Below, piece after piece: positions 26,632 to 34,377 of a stretch of 64,000 nt of DNA (position 1 is its first letter; each line of letters begins with the position of its first letter). The stretch is from Calothrix sp. NIES-2100 (GTDB taxonomy: Bacteria > Cyanobacteriota > Cyanobacteriia > Cyanobacteriales > Nostocaceae), in the NCBI RefSeq assembly GCF_002368195.1, contig NZ_AP018178.1:7266645-7330644 (forward strand). Direction: 5' to 3'. Both the position numbers and the translations under genes were made by a program. The notes beneath the pieces were generated by a model that searched no databases, had not been told where the DNA came from, and worked only from the letters and a program-made list of their open reading frames with translations.

Positions 26632-27255
26632 CTACCGACTTTGATGTTCAAATAAAGGGCGCACAACCAAATACCCTGCACTAAAAGCCGTAAGCATAAT
26701 TAATAAAATAGTAATCACTAACCACCAGCCACTAACTTCCTTAGTCTCTGGCTCCGTAGTTGGATAATATCTTACTTCCTCCTCTTCTATAAATACTGGT
26801 TGCGGCATTTGCGGCATCATTTCCATTACAGGTACAGCAACTGGAGAACGGTGGCTGTTGCTACCTGGAGCTTCAGCAACAACAGGTGGACGCGGACGAG
26901 CAACTTGCTGACGTGGGCGTGCTTTTGTAGATGCGGTGGGCGGGGAAGTAGTTTTCACCTCAGGAGAGTTCCCAGATACTGGGTTACTAGGCGTAGTAGT
27001 GGGCGGCGACGCTGAAAAATCCACCAACTTTTGCAACCTTAAACAAGACTGAATGAGTTTAGTCATTTCTTGACGTAGCAGTTGATTTTCTTGTGTTAGT
27101 TGCTGATTTTTAGCAGTGAGCTTATCTAAATGTGCTTGTGTTGTTTGTAACTCCGCTGCTAATTCCCGATACACAGATAGTGGAACAGATGGGGGAGAAG
27201 CTGGAGCCGTTGGTGTGGGCGGTTGGTTATAAATGGAATTGGTACTCGCGCGCAT
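26632..27255 (-). CDS. Tail-anchored coiled-coil protein of unknown function
   Basis: The 207-residue product has a Pro/Ser/Thr-rich N-terminus, a coiled coil at about 27-75 (YRELAAELQTTQAHLDKL, then QENQLLRQEMTKLIQ), a long Pro/Thr/Arg-rich spacer (about 83-150), and one C-terminal membrane segment (about 177-200, WWLVITILLIMLTAFSAGYLVV) near the end. This is the layout of a tail-anchored cytoplasmic scaffold. I do not recognise a family. Confidence 0.7.
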   Translation of the reverse strand: MRASTNSIYNQPPTPTAPASPPSVPLSVYRELAAELQTTQAHLDKLTAKNQQLTQENQLLRQEMTKLIQSCLRLQKLVDFSASPPTTTPSNPVSGNSPEVKTTSPPTASTKARPRQQVARPRPPVVAEAPGSNSHRSPVAVPVMEMMPQMPQPVFIEEEEVRYYPTTEPETKEVSGWWLVITILLIMLTAFSAGYLVVRPLFEHQSR

Positions 27256-27425
27256 AAGCAGCTAGGTATGAAAATTCAAGTAATTGATTGTTTTAGAGAT
27301 AGTCAAATCGGAAACTATGCCCAAGAATAATAGAAAAATGCTCATAGGGCAAAGATTTGTGATTTACATTATGGAATAAGTATATATAAGTAATCTAAAA
27401 CTGCATTGCCATTTGAGTTTAGCAG

Positions 27426-28259
27426 TTAAAAACTAGGTTTATTTTGCAGCAAAGGGAAAAAATGTCCCACAGGGCCTTGTCCTTTCCCAATATCGAGAGC
27501 GTAAGTAAGAGCAGTTGTCACATAGTCCTTTGCTTGCTGTACGGCTATGAATAAGTCTTTTTTCAAAGCCAGGTTAGCTGCGATCGCAGCTGATAAAGTA
27601 CAACCAGTACCGTGGGTATTTTTTGTATCTACTAGCTCGGTTGTCAATGTTGCCAAATTTTGCCCATCAAACCAGACATCAACACCACACAAATTTCCCT
27701 GCATACCGCCTCCCTTAACCAAAACCGCTTTCGCCCCTAAATTTCCGTGAATGATTTGGGCTGCTGTTTGCATATCATCAAGGCTATTAATACTCAACCC
27801 ACTCATTATTTGGGCTTCATAGCGATTTGGTGTCACAATAGTTGCCTGAGGGATTAAAGCATGGCAAAGAGTCTGTACTGCGTCATCATCAATCAATTGT
27901 GCCCCTGTACGTGACACCATGACTGGATCAACCACGAGATTATCAATTTTCAAAGCCTCTACTTGCTGCGCCACAGCCAAGATAATTTCCTGGTTGAGTA
28001 ACATTCCTGTTTTCGCCGCTTGCACACCAATATCCTCAACCACAGCTTGAATTTGCGCCACTACAGCCTCAGTTGGTATAGCATCAACTCGCTTTACTCC
28101 CAAAGTATTTTGCGCCGTGATGCAAGTAATAGCACTAGTACCGTGAACACAGTGAAACGCAAAAGTGCGTAAATCAGTTTGAATTCCCGCACCACCACCA
28201 CTATCTGAGCCAGCAATGGTTAAGGCAACAGGTGTCTTTGGTTTTGTAACAGCATCCAT
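27426..28259 (-). CDS. thiD: Hydroxymethylpyrimidine/phosphomethylpyrimidine kinase ThiD
   Basis: The 277-residue ribokinase-fold enzyme phosphorylates HMP to HMP-P and HMP-PP in thiamine synthesis, following ThiC. Motifs are ALTIAGSDSGGGAGIQTDLR (residues 13-31), AVLVKGGGMQG, and the anion-hole TKNTHGTGCTLSAAIAA (about 213-229) with the catalytic Cys region. No TPP riboswitch is visible upstream, unlike thiC. Start ATG at 28259. Confidence 0.96.
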   Translation of the reverse strand: MDAVTKPKTPVALTIAGSDSGGGAGIQTDLRTFAFHCVHGTSAITCITAQNTLGVKRVDAIPTEAVVAQIQAVVEDIGVQAAKTGMLLNQEIILAVAQQVEALKIDNLVVDPVMVSRTGAQLIDDDAVQTLCHALIPQATIVTPNRYEAQIMSGLSINSLDDMQTAAQIIHGNLGAKAVLVKGGGMQGNLCGVDVWFDGQNLATLTTELVDTKNTHGTGCTLSAAIAANLALKKDLFIAVQQAKDYVTTALTYALDIGKGQGPVGHFFPLLQNKPSF

Positions 28260-28271
28260 CTGATTAATCTT

Positions 28272-28637
28272 TTACCTGGGCTGATTGTTAACAATTACCA
28301 CAATCAACAGCCATCTGGGGATTCTGACAGTCAGTAGATCACAAAGTTTTTTCCAGAAGTGCGATCGCCAATTCAATTTTATATAATGCTTTTCCTGTTG
28401 ATCTAAAGAATCTATGGGAACTGGCTTATAATAAATTTTGTGAGATAATTTGCGATTTGAACGAATTAATTGCGGATACCTGTGGTGAGTTTTGCCTGTC
28501 CAGCGATTCCGCAAATTTATAGCTTGACCTAAATACCACACGCAATTATTAGTATCCGCGATCGCGTATATTCCCGAATAAGTAGGTAAACGATTCCGTT
28601 CTGTGAACAGAACATTGAACCAATTTTTCCACTCCAT
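28272..28637 (-). CDS. GIY-YIG nuclease-like protein
   Basis: From ATG 28637 the product has 121 residues. The N-terminal GIY-YIG core reads LPTYSGIYAIADTNNCVWYLGQAINLRNRW, where GIY and YLG correspond to the signature and the Arg of the NLRNRW helix is present (split here: SGIYAI, VWYLGQ, NLRNRW). The catalytic Glu could be in QQEKHYIK. After residue 90 the sequence departs from the family (WRSHFWKKLCDLLTV), following a HIP1 octamer, and may be frameshifted. The frame extends upstream to 28739, but that part looks non-coding. Confidence 0.65.
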   Translation of the reverse strand: MEWKNWFNVLFTERNRLPTYSGIYAIADTNNCVWYLGQAINLRNRWTGKTHHRYPQLIRSNRKLSHKIYYKPVPIDSLDQQEKHYIKLNWRSHFWKKLCDLLTVRIPRWLLIVVIVNNQPR

Positions 28638-28823
28638 GATTTTTTGAGAGTAAGCGATCGCTTTACTCTCATAGAATGCCCATATTAAGAGCATAAAACT
28701 ACATCTAATACCCTCAGTAAACCAAAAAGTTTTTTCCAAGTGCGATCGCGAAGAAATAGTTCTGGAGAGTCAAGTGCTTCACAATACTAAATACATTAGC
28801 TATGCCGATCACGAAAAAACGCC

Positions 28824-29243
28824 CTAGCCCCTAATCTGTAACGCTCCCTGTAAATACTTTCCCCATTCTGCGGCTAAAGGAATTTCTGTAAAAGGAACAC
28901 GCACTGAGTTAGTAGGTTCTCTCAAGAGAAACTCTAACTCAATCTGACGACCTTTTTCTGGTAAAGTTTCTATATCTACTAATTTGTCATCCACCAAAAG
29001 TTGGACTTTTTGGACATCAAGTAAAGAAAAAGTGGCGAGTTGAATCGGTCCTTTCGTTGTGGGTTTACCCCAGGTTATATCGTTACCTTTTTGACCTAAT
29101 ACCGCATAGATATCATATTTAGCTCTCTCAAATTGCTCAGCCCAGACACGATAAGCCTCAACTTTTTGATACTCCTTTGAGCCTTGCCAAGCCAACCAGA
29201 AAAAGATGATTAACAGGGGTAACCACAAAAGACCACGTTCCAT
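28824..29243 (-). CDS. Small membrane-anchored protein of unknown function
   Basis: The 139-residue product has an N-terminal hydrophobic segment (about residues 4-20, LLWLPLLIIFFWLAW) and a globular part with FERAKYDIYAVLGQKGNDITW and a beta-rich end (VQLLVDDKLVDIETLPEKGR, VRVPFTEIPLAAEWGKYL). Charge distribution suggests a cytoplasmic or lumenal domain tethered to membrane. No family recognised. It is divergent from the subtilase gene, with a 110-bp gap. Confidence 0.7.
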   Translation of the reverse strand: MERGLLWLPLLIIFFWLAWQGSKEYQKVEAYRVWAEQFERAKYDIYAVLGQKGNDITWGKPTTKGPIQLATFSLLDVQKVQLLVDDKLVDIETLPEKGRQIELEFLLREPTNSVRVPFTEIPLAAEWGKYLQGALQIRG

Positions 29244-29353
29244 TGTTTGAATAATCCTGAGTGCAAGTTGTAACTAAAGTGCAAAATACACCAATAATAG
29301 GCACAGATAAGTTATCGTAGTGAGCAACTGGCAAAAAGCGGTGATGACTTTAT

Positions 29354-31207
29354 ATGAGAAAGCTTATATTATTTTGCTTGTTTGTCATTGGGCTGGGGGC
29401 TGCTGTGTTTGGTTTCCTAAATTTTGAGGGATTAGCAGCCAAAGGTGATTTTGAGACGATTTTGCTAGATTTTCGCGAAGATATACCTAAAGAGGTAGTA
29501 GAGAAAGATTTGCAAGCGATCGCTCAACAATACCAGGTTACACCCCAACTCGATAATAAATTTTCAGCGAAAGATAATGTGTATATTATCAAAGGCGATC
29601 GCCAACGGCTGAAAGAACTGCAAAAATCTCAATTCAAATCGGCTACAGAATTTATCGAGCCAAATTATATTTACAAGAAGATTCCCCAACCCGGTGAAGC
29701 TGCTTTTTTGGGAGAATTTTTACAACCCAACGAAGATGAGGAGGATATTAGCCCCTCATTAACTGGCCCCAACGACCAGTATTACAGCAAGCAATGGAAC
29801 TTGCACCAAATTGGCGTTGAAGGTGCGTGGAGTCAAACCAAAGGTAGTGGCATTACAGTAGCTGTCATTGACACTGGTATTACTCGTGTACGGGACTTGT
29901 ATGAGACGAAATTTGTCAAAGGCTATGATTTCGTCAACGACAGAGAAGAAGCCACCGATGATAACGGACATGGTACCCATGTTGCAGGTACGATCGCTCA
30001 ATCTACCAACAACAAATATGGTGTAGCTGGTATTGCCTACGAAGCCAATCTCATGCCTTTAAAGGTATTGAATGACTATGGCGGTGGTACAGTTGCCGAT
30101 ATTGCCGAAGCAATTAAATTTGCTGCTGATAAAGGCGCAGATGTAATTAATATGAGCTTGGGTGGTGGCGGTGAAAGTCAGTTAATGAAACAAGCCGTAG
30201 AATATGCCCACAGAAAAGGCGTGGTCATTGTTGCAGCTGCTGGTAACGAAAACGCCAATGGTGCCAGCTATCCAGCCCGTTATCCCCACGTCATCGGCGT
30301 TTCTGCATACGGCCCAGATGGCGAAAAAGCCCCATATTCTAACTTTGGTGCAGGAGTAGATATTTCCGCCCCTGGTGGTAGTGATGCTGGCAAGATTTTG
30401 CAAGAGACAATCAACGAAAAGGGTGAAGGAGTGTTTCTGGGCTACCAAGGAACAAGTATGGCATCCCCCCACGTTGCCGGTGTCGCAGCACTCATCAAAG
30501 CTAAAGGAGTCCAAGACCCCGATGAAGTTTTGAAAGTCCTCAAACAGTCTTCACGAGTGATCCAAGACGACGGTTTAAACTATTATGGCGCTGGACAACT
30601 AAATGCTGAAGCAGCAGTTAAAGTTGCCACTGAAGGTCAAATTAGTTTCTCTGATTTCTTCCGCTGGCTGCGGGATAACGGCTATCTCAACCCAGGCTTT
30701 TGGATTGATGGCGGTGCAGTAGCACTCGTACCCAAGATTTTGATGGTATTAGGTTCCTATCTCCTAGCTTGGTTTTTACGAGTTTACTTTCCCTTCTCTT
30801 GGACTTGGTCTTTATCCAGTGGTTTAATCGCTGGCAGTTCTGGATTATTTTTCCTCAAAGGATTTTATATCTTTGACCTTCCCCAATGGCCTTTCCGGGT
30901 TTTAGGCAGTTCCATTCCCGAATTAGGTAACGCTGTTCAAGGAACCGATGCGTTAAATCCCTTATTTGCCAGCGTGTTGATTCCCATTTTGCTTGTGGCC
31001 TTGCTGCTGGGACATCCTAGTGGTAAATGGTTTGCAATTGGTTCAACCCTCGGCGTGGCGGCTTGTTTAACAGTAAGTGCAGTTTACGATCCTACAGTTT
31101 GGGGATTGGGTAGTAGTTACTTAGCTCGGATTTTTCTCATAGCTAATGCCTTACTCTGTTATGGATTAGCTCGTTTAGCGTTGAAAAATGAACAACAAGT
31201 AGCTTAA
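29354..31207 (+). CDS. Membrane-bound S8 (subtilisin-like) serine protease
   Basis: The 617-residue protease has an N-terminal signal/anchor (about residues 3-22) and a prodomain (about 34-110). The S8 catalytic domain has Asp in AVIDTGI (about 174), His in NGHGTHVAGTIAQ (about 207), oxyanion Asn in VAAAGNENANG, and Ser in GTSMASPHVAG (about 368). After about residue 445 the protein becomes hydrophobic with several membrane-spanning stretches (ALVPKILMVLGSYLLAWFL, VLIPILLVALLLG, IFLIANALLCYGLA), so it is a protease fused to a multi-spanning membrane part. The catalytic domain should be outside the cytoplasm. All triad residues are present. Confidence 0.9.
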   Translation: MRKLILFCLFVIGLGAAVFGFLNFEGLAAKGDFETILLDFREDIPKEVVEKDLQAIAQQYQVTPQLDNKFSAKDNVYIIKGDRQRLKELQKSQFKSATEFIEPNYIYKKIPQPGEAAFLGEFLQPNEDEEDISPSLTGPNDQYYSKQWNLHQIGVEGAWSQTKGSGITVAVIDTGITRVRDLYETKFVKGYDFVNDREEATDDNGHGTHVAGTIAQSTNNKYGVAGIAYEANLMPLKVLNDYGGGTVADIAEAIKFAADKGADVINMSLGGGGESQLMKQAVEYAHRKGVVIVAAAGNENANGASYPARYPHVIGVSAYGPDGEKAPYSNFGAGVDISAPGGSDAGKILQETINEKGEGVFLGYQGTSMASPHVAGVAALIKAKGVQDPDEVLKVLKQSSRVIQDDGLNYYGAGQLNAEAAVKVATEGQISFSDFFRWLRDNGYLNPGFWIDGGAVALVPKILMVLGSYLLAWFLRVYFPFSWTWSLSSGLIAGSSGLFFLKGFYIFDLPQWPFRVLGSSIPELGNAVQGTDALNPLFASVLIPILLVALLLGHPSGKWFAIGSTLGVAACLTVSAVYDPTVWGLGSSYLARIFLIANALLCYGLARLALKNEQQVA

Positions 31208-31224
31208 CTTAAGAGGGAATCACA

Positions 31225-31323
31225 AAGACCTCACCCATCAAGCCACCCTCTGTTTGTACGGGGAGGATTAAGAAAATTATCCTTTTTCTCCCCTCTCCTA
31301 TGAGGAAAGGGGCGTGAGGTCAA
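31225..31323. repeat. Inverted-repeat region after the subtilase gene
   Basis: GACCTCACCC at about 31245 is mirrored by GGGGCGTGAGGTC at about 31309, forming a large imperfect hairpin with a GGGGAGGATT/CTCCCCTC middle. It could be a terminator or an interspersed Nostoc repeat (the CCTCACCC/GGGTGAGG type). Confidence 0.5.
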
Positions 31324-31356
31324 TGTATTTTATCCTCATCAACAGTCAGCAATTTT

Positions 31357-31590
31357 ATGAGTACTACAGTTACAGGCACAATCCAACACCGTGATATTGG
31401 TACTGGCGCATGGGCATTAGTTACCGATGATGGCGTTACTTATGAAATACCTAGAAGTGCAGACAAAAAGCTACTCCAAGCAGGGCAAAAAGTAAAAGTT
31501 ACAGGACAGGTGCGTGAAGATGTCATGACTACTGCCATGATTGGCCCTGTCCTGGAAGTAAAATCCTTTGAGGTGATCAGTTCTGACTAG
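31357..31590 (+). CDS. Small OB-fold-like protein
   Basis: A 77-residue protein of alternating beta strands (TVTGTIQHRDIGTGAWALVT, VTYEIPRS, AGQKVKVTGQVREDVM, VLEVKSFEVIS), which fits the OB-like DUF5818 type fold. Function unknown. Its 3' end overlaps the end of the convergent thioredoxin-fold gene by 14 bp. Confidence 0.65.
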   Translation: MSTTVTGTIQHRDIGTGAWALVTDDGVTYEIPRSADKKLLQAGQKVKVTGQVREDVMTTAMIGPVLEVKSFEVISSD

Positions 31591-31900
31591 CTGTAGAATT
31601 TAGCACTTCTTGTAGACGACTTCTAAACTCCCCTTTGGGATGACCCCCTTTAACCTCACCAATAATCTGAAAGTCTCCTTCGGGAGAATCACAAATAATG
31701 TAAGTAGGCCATCCCATTTCTGATTTATCAGGATATTGAGTTAACAAAATCTGGCGATACTTGCGGTAAGTAGCCGTATCCTGCATCTTGACATCAATAA
31801 ATTGCAAATTCAACTCCTCAGCAACCTTTTGGTCATAAAAAGACATTTTGTGGCAAATGCCGCATTCTTCTGAGGAAAATTTAATTACCGCTAAACTCAT
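31577..31900 (-). CDS. Thioredoxin-fold protein
   Basis: From ATG 31900 the product has 107 residues: LAVIKFSSEECGICHKM gives a CxxC motif (CGIC), followed by the FIDVKM strand and a cis-Pro motif in GWPTYIIC, as in thioredoxins. It should act as a small disulfide oxidoreductase or redox sensor. Upstream the frame is open to 31951, but that would add 17 atypical residues. It overlaps the preceding small gene tail to tail. Confidence 0.8.
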   Translation of the reverse strand: MSLAVIKFSSEECGICHKMSFYDQKVAEELNLQFIDVKMQDTATYRKYRQILLTQYPDKSEMGWPTYIICDSPEGDFQIIGEVKGGHPKGEFRSRLQEVLNSTASQN

Positions 31901-31951
31901 CTGACGCTGCGACTCTTTAGGATATGGGCAAACTATTTTAGTATAAAACAT

Positions 31952-32519
31952 TCAAGATCAGCATCGTGCTTCAGTATAGACAAACAAAAGTTACGCAACT
32001 AGCTTTCTTATTTGAGTTCCCAAACGGTAGCGTTGGGACTATAGTCATCAACTCCTAACAAATGTGAGAACACAAAAGTTGCCAAATTAGAGAAGTTGTG
32101 TAAAACTTGCAAAAGATTTAGTTACCTATGTTAAAAAGGAACATTCCTCATAGGGGAACGTCTGATAGCACTGGAAGCTCCTTCCTCCTCTAAGCGAAAC
32201 TATGTCAGGGTGCTTAAGTTAGCGAAATTATAAATAAATAATTAAAAATTTTGGCAGATGATGTAGTGGAATGACTATTGCATGAGCCTTCTAGCCAATA
32301 AAACCTTAAAAGTTTAGTCAAGAACTCACATCAAGAGCCACCAAAAACAATGATAAGATAGATTCACTTGAAAGTTAACATCCGCTAAGCGATCGCTTAG
32401 CGGCAAAATTAATCAGTATTTCGTTGGGCAGTGGCAAGAAAGATGACAGCACGATTGTTGTGCTACAATATTGCCCTCACTATCTAAACAGTGGGAAGCT
32501 AAACGCAAACTATCTCCTC
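31952..32519. other. Region upstream of the NsiR1 array
   Basis: About 570 bp without a gene. It contains a 22-bp perfect palindrome centred on a HIP1 site (32382-32403), and at 32135-32217 a stretch with a small hairpin next to an A-run and a TCAGGGTGC core shared with the array units, perhaps a decayed unit. Confidence 0.5.
32382..32403. repeat. 22-bp palindrome with central HIP1
   Basis: CCGCTAAGCGATCGCTTAGCGG is fully self-complementary, with GCGATCGC in the middle. Confidence 0.7.
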
Positions 32520-32579
32520 AAAAAAATCCCCAGTAGGTACAAGCCTACTAGGGGAGTTAGTTATCAGGGTGCATCTACC
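32520..32579 (-). ncRNA. nsiR1: NsiR1-type sRNA copy (leftmost of 14)
   Basis: On the minus strand it begins GGTAGATGCACCCTGATAAC and ends with a stem (CCCCTAGTAGG / CCTACTGGGG type) and a run of seven T. Its TCCGGA promoter element is at 32610-32615. Confidence 0.85.
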
Positions 32580-32654
32580 ATTTCACTGTTCTCAACTTAA
32601 GTGCAATCTTCCGGATAAATTTCTCTAAAGGATTTTGCTATTTTTTGAAGAATT

Positions 32655-32712
32655 AAAAAACCCCCAGTAGTACAAGTCTACTAGGGGAGTTAGTTATCAG
32701 GGTGCATCTACC
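32655..32712 (-). ncRNA. nsiR1: NsiR1-type sRNA copy
   Basis: 5' GGTAGATGCACCCTGATAAC; terminator CCCCTAGTAGACTTG-TACTACTGGGGG in outline, then six T. TCCGGA at 32743-32748. Confidence 0.85.
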
Positions 32713-32786
32713 ATTTCATTGTTCCCAAAGAAATCAACACTATCCGGATCAAATTGTCACAAAGGGGGTTGTTAATGGCTAACCAG

Positions 32787-32846
32787 AAAAAAAATCCTAG
32801 TGGTGGCAGCCAACCAGGGGAGTTGATTTATCAGGGTGTATCTACT
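32787..32846 (-). ncRNA. nsiR1: NsiR1-type sRNA copy, divergent 5' end
   Basis: The 5' end reads AGTAGATACACCCTGATAAA, with two changes in the otherwise invariant GGTAGATGCACC. The terminator (CCCCTGGTTGG...ACTAGGAT) is weaker, with an eight-T run. TCCGGA at 32875-32880. Confidence 0.75.
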
Positions 32847-32917
32847 AATTTTTATTCTGAATGTCGATACTAAATCCGGACAAAATAGGCACATAGACCC
32901 AGCTAATGAATAACCAC

Positions 32918-32979
32918 AAAAAAACCCCCCCCAGTGGTGGCAACCAACTATGGGAGTGGATTATCAGGGTGCATCTACC
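32918..32979 (-). ncRNA. nsiR1: NsiR1-type sRNA copy
   Basis: 5' GGTAGATGCACCCTGATAAT; the stem is CCCATAGT / ACTGGGGGGG with a mismatch, then seven T. TCCGGA at 33010-33015. First of the five near-identical 'CTCTTAACTATT' group units. Confidence 0.83.
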
Positions 32980-33053
32980 TCTTAACTATTCTCAGTGCAA
33001 CTACTATAATCCGGATAAAATAATGACGCAGGGTGTGACTAGTGAATCACCAT

Positions 33054-33112
33054 AAAAAACCCCCCAGTGGTGGCAACCAACTAGGGGAGTGGATTATCAG
33101 GGTGCATCTACC
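33054..33112 (-). ncRNA. nsiR1: NsiR1-type sRNA copy
   Basis: 5' GGTAGATGCACCCTGATAAT; stem CCCCTAGT / ACTGGGGG, then TTTTTT. TCCGGA at 33143-33148. Confidence 0.87.
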
Positions 33113-33186
33113 TCTTAACTATTCTCAGTGCAACTACTATAATCCGGATAAAATAATGACGCAGGATGTTACTAGTGAATAACCAC

Positions 33187-33245
33187 AAAAAACCCCCCAG
33201 TGGTGGCAGCCAACTAGGGGAGTGGATTATCAGGGTGCATCTACC
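33187..33245 (-). ncRNA. nsiR1: NsiR1-type sRNA copy
   Basis: Reference copy for the layout. TCCGGA at 33276-33281 (centre about -34), then 19 bp, -10 AATAGT (33251-33256 on the opposite strand), start near 33245 with GGTAGATGCACC, stem CCCCTAGT / ACTGGGGG with an inner TGG/CCA, then TTTTTT. Predicted length about 59 nt. Confidence 0.88.
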
Positions 33246-33319
33246 TCTTAACTATTCTCAGTGCAACTACCATAATCCGGATAAAATAATGACGCAGGGT
33301 GTCACTAGTGAATCACCAT

Positions 33320-33378
33320 AAAAAACCCCCCAGTGGTAGCAGCCAACCAGGGGAGTGGATTATCAGGGTGCATCTACC
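33320..33378 (-). ncRNA. nsiR1: NsiR1-type sRNA copy
   Basis: Same plan as the copy before; stem CCCCTGGT / ACTGGGGG, then six T. TCCGGA at 33409-33414. Confidence 0.87.
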
Positions 33379-33449
33379 TCTTAACTATTCTCAGTGCAAC
33401 TACTATAATCCGGATAAAATTTTCATAGAGGTGTGTTAGTACTAACAAT

Positions 33450-33510
33450 AAAAAAATCCCCTAGTGGGTACCAACCAACTAGAGGAGTGAGTTATCAGGG
33501 TGCATCTACC
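33450..33510 (-). ncRNA. nsiR1: NsiR1-type sRNA copy
   Basis: 5' GGTAGATGCACCCTGATAAC; stem CTCTAGTTGG / CCCACTAGGGG region, then seven T. TCCGGA at 33541-33546. Its body is intermediate between the two subgroups. Confidence 0.85.
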
Positions 33511-33580
33511 ATTTCATTGTTCTCGAAAAAATAAGTAAGCTCCGGATGAAATTGTCACAATAGTCTTTTTTAGTTGTGTC

Positions 33581-33642
33581 AAAAAAAATCCTCCAGAAAG
33601 CGTTAGCCAACTAGAGGAGTGAGTTATCAGGGTGCATCTACC
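33581..33642 (-). ncRNA. nsiR1: NsiR1-type sRNA copy
   Basis: 5' GGTAGATGCACCCTGATAAC; stem TCCTCTAG / CTGGAGGA, then eight T. -10 is AACAAT. TCCGGA at 33673-33678. First of four near-identical units. Confidence 0.87.
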
Positions 33643-33712
33643 ATTTCATTGTTCTTGAAAAAATAAGTAAGCTCCGGATGAAATTGTCACAATAGTCTTT
33701 TTCAGTTGTGTC

Positions 33713-33774
33713 AAAAAAAATCCTCCAGAAAGCGTTAGCCAACTAGAGGAGTGAGTTATCAGGGTGCATCTACC
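33713..33774 (-). ncRNA. nsiR1: NsiR1-type sRNA copy
   Basis: Transcribed part identical or nearly so to the unit at 33581-33642. TCCGGA at 33805-33810. Confidence 0.87.
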
Positions 33775-33844
33775 ATTTCATTGTTCTTGAAAAAATAAGT
33801 AAGCTCCGGATGAAATTGTCACAATAGTCTTTTTCAGTTGTGTC

Positions 33845-33907
33845 AAAAAAAAATCCCCCAGAAGGCGTTAGCCAACTAGAGGAGTGAGTTATCAGGGTGC
33901 ATCTACC
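33845..33907 (-). ncRNA. nsiR1: NsiR1-type sRNA copy
   Basis: As the two units to its left but with CTGGGGGA in the 3' arm of the stem and nine T. TCCGGA at 33938-33943. Confidence 0.87.
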
Positions 33908-33977
33908 ATTTCATTGTTCTCGAAGAAATAAGTAAGCTCCGGATGAAATTGTCACAATAGTCTTTTTCAGTTGTGTC

Positions 33978-34039
33978 AAAAAAAAATCCCCCAGAAGGCT
34001 TAGCCAACTAGAGGAGTGAGTTATCAGGGTGCATCTACC
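33978..34039 (-). ncRNA. nsiR1: NsiR1-type sRNA copy
   Basis: As the unit at 33845-33907 with one base deleted in the loop side (AAGGCTTAGCC on the plus strand). TCCGGA at 34070-34075. Confidence 0.86.
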
Positions 34040-34118
34040 ATTTCATTGTTCTCCAGGTAACTACCATCATCCGGATAAATTTTTCGATGTCTTGAGTTTG
34101 TTGTGGTTTACCAAACAG

Positions 34119-34177
34119 AAAAAACCCCCAGAAGGCGTTAGCCAACCAGGGGAGTTAGTTATCAGGGTGCATCTACC
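34119..34177 (-). ncRNA. nsiR1: NsiR1-type sRNA copy
   Basis: 5' GGTAGATGCACCCTGATAAC; stem CCCCTGG.../...CTGGGGG, then six T. TCCGGA at 34208-34213, 138 bp from the previous one. Confidence 0.86.
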
Positions 34178-34316
34178 ATTTCATTGTTCTCAGGTGAACC
34201 CCCATGCTCCGGATAGATTTACTAAAATGTTTATTTTAGTTCTGTGTGACCCAGCCTAGATATTGGATATTTTTTAATTTGTCAGTCCCTTAGCGTTTGT
34301 TGTTATTTGCCGACAT

Positions 34317-34377
34317 AAAAAAATCCCCAAGTGGGCATTCGCCAACTAGGGGAGTCGAAGATCAAGGTGCATCTACC
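34317..34377 (-). ncRNA. nsiR1: NsiR1-type sRNA copy nearest hetF, divergent
   Basis: 5' GGTAGATGCACC is kept, but the next bases differ (TTGATCTTCGAC instead of CTGATAAC). Stem CCCCTAGTTGG / CCCACTTGGGG in outline, then seven T. TCCGGA at 34408-34413; the -10 (AACACT) is the weakest of all. It is separated from its left neighbour's promoter by about 100 bp of unrelated sequence and ends 182 bp before the hetF start codon. Confidence 0.8.

Noticed and set aside
34029..34259. Plus-strand ORF and recurring short peptide (VHLPFHCS) across the array
   Set aside because: It is the translation of the conserved 5' part of NsiR1 in antisense. Frames end at different places in each unit, so no peptide is conserved.
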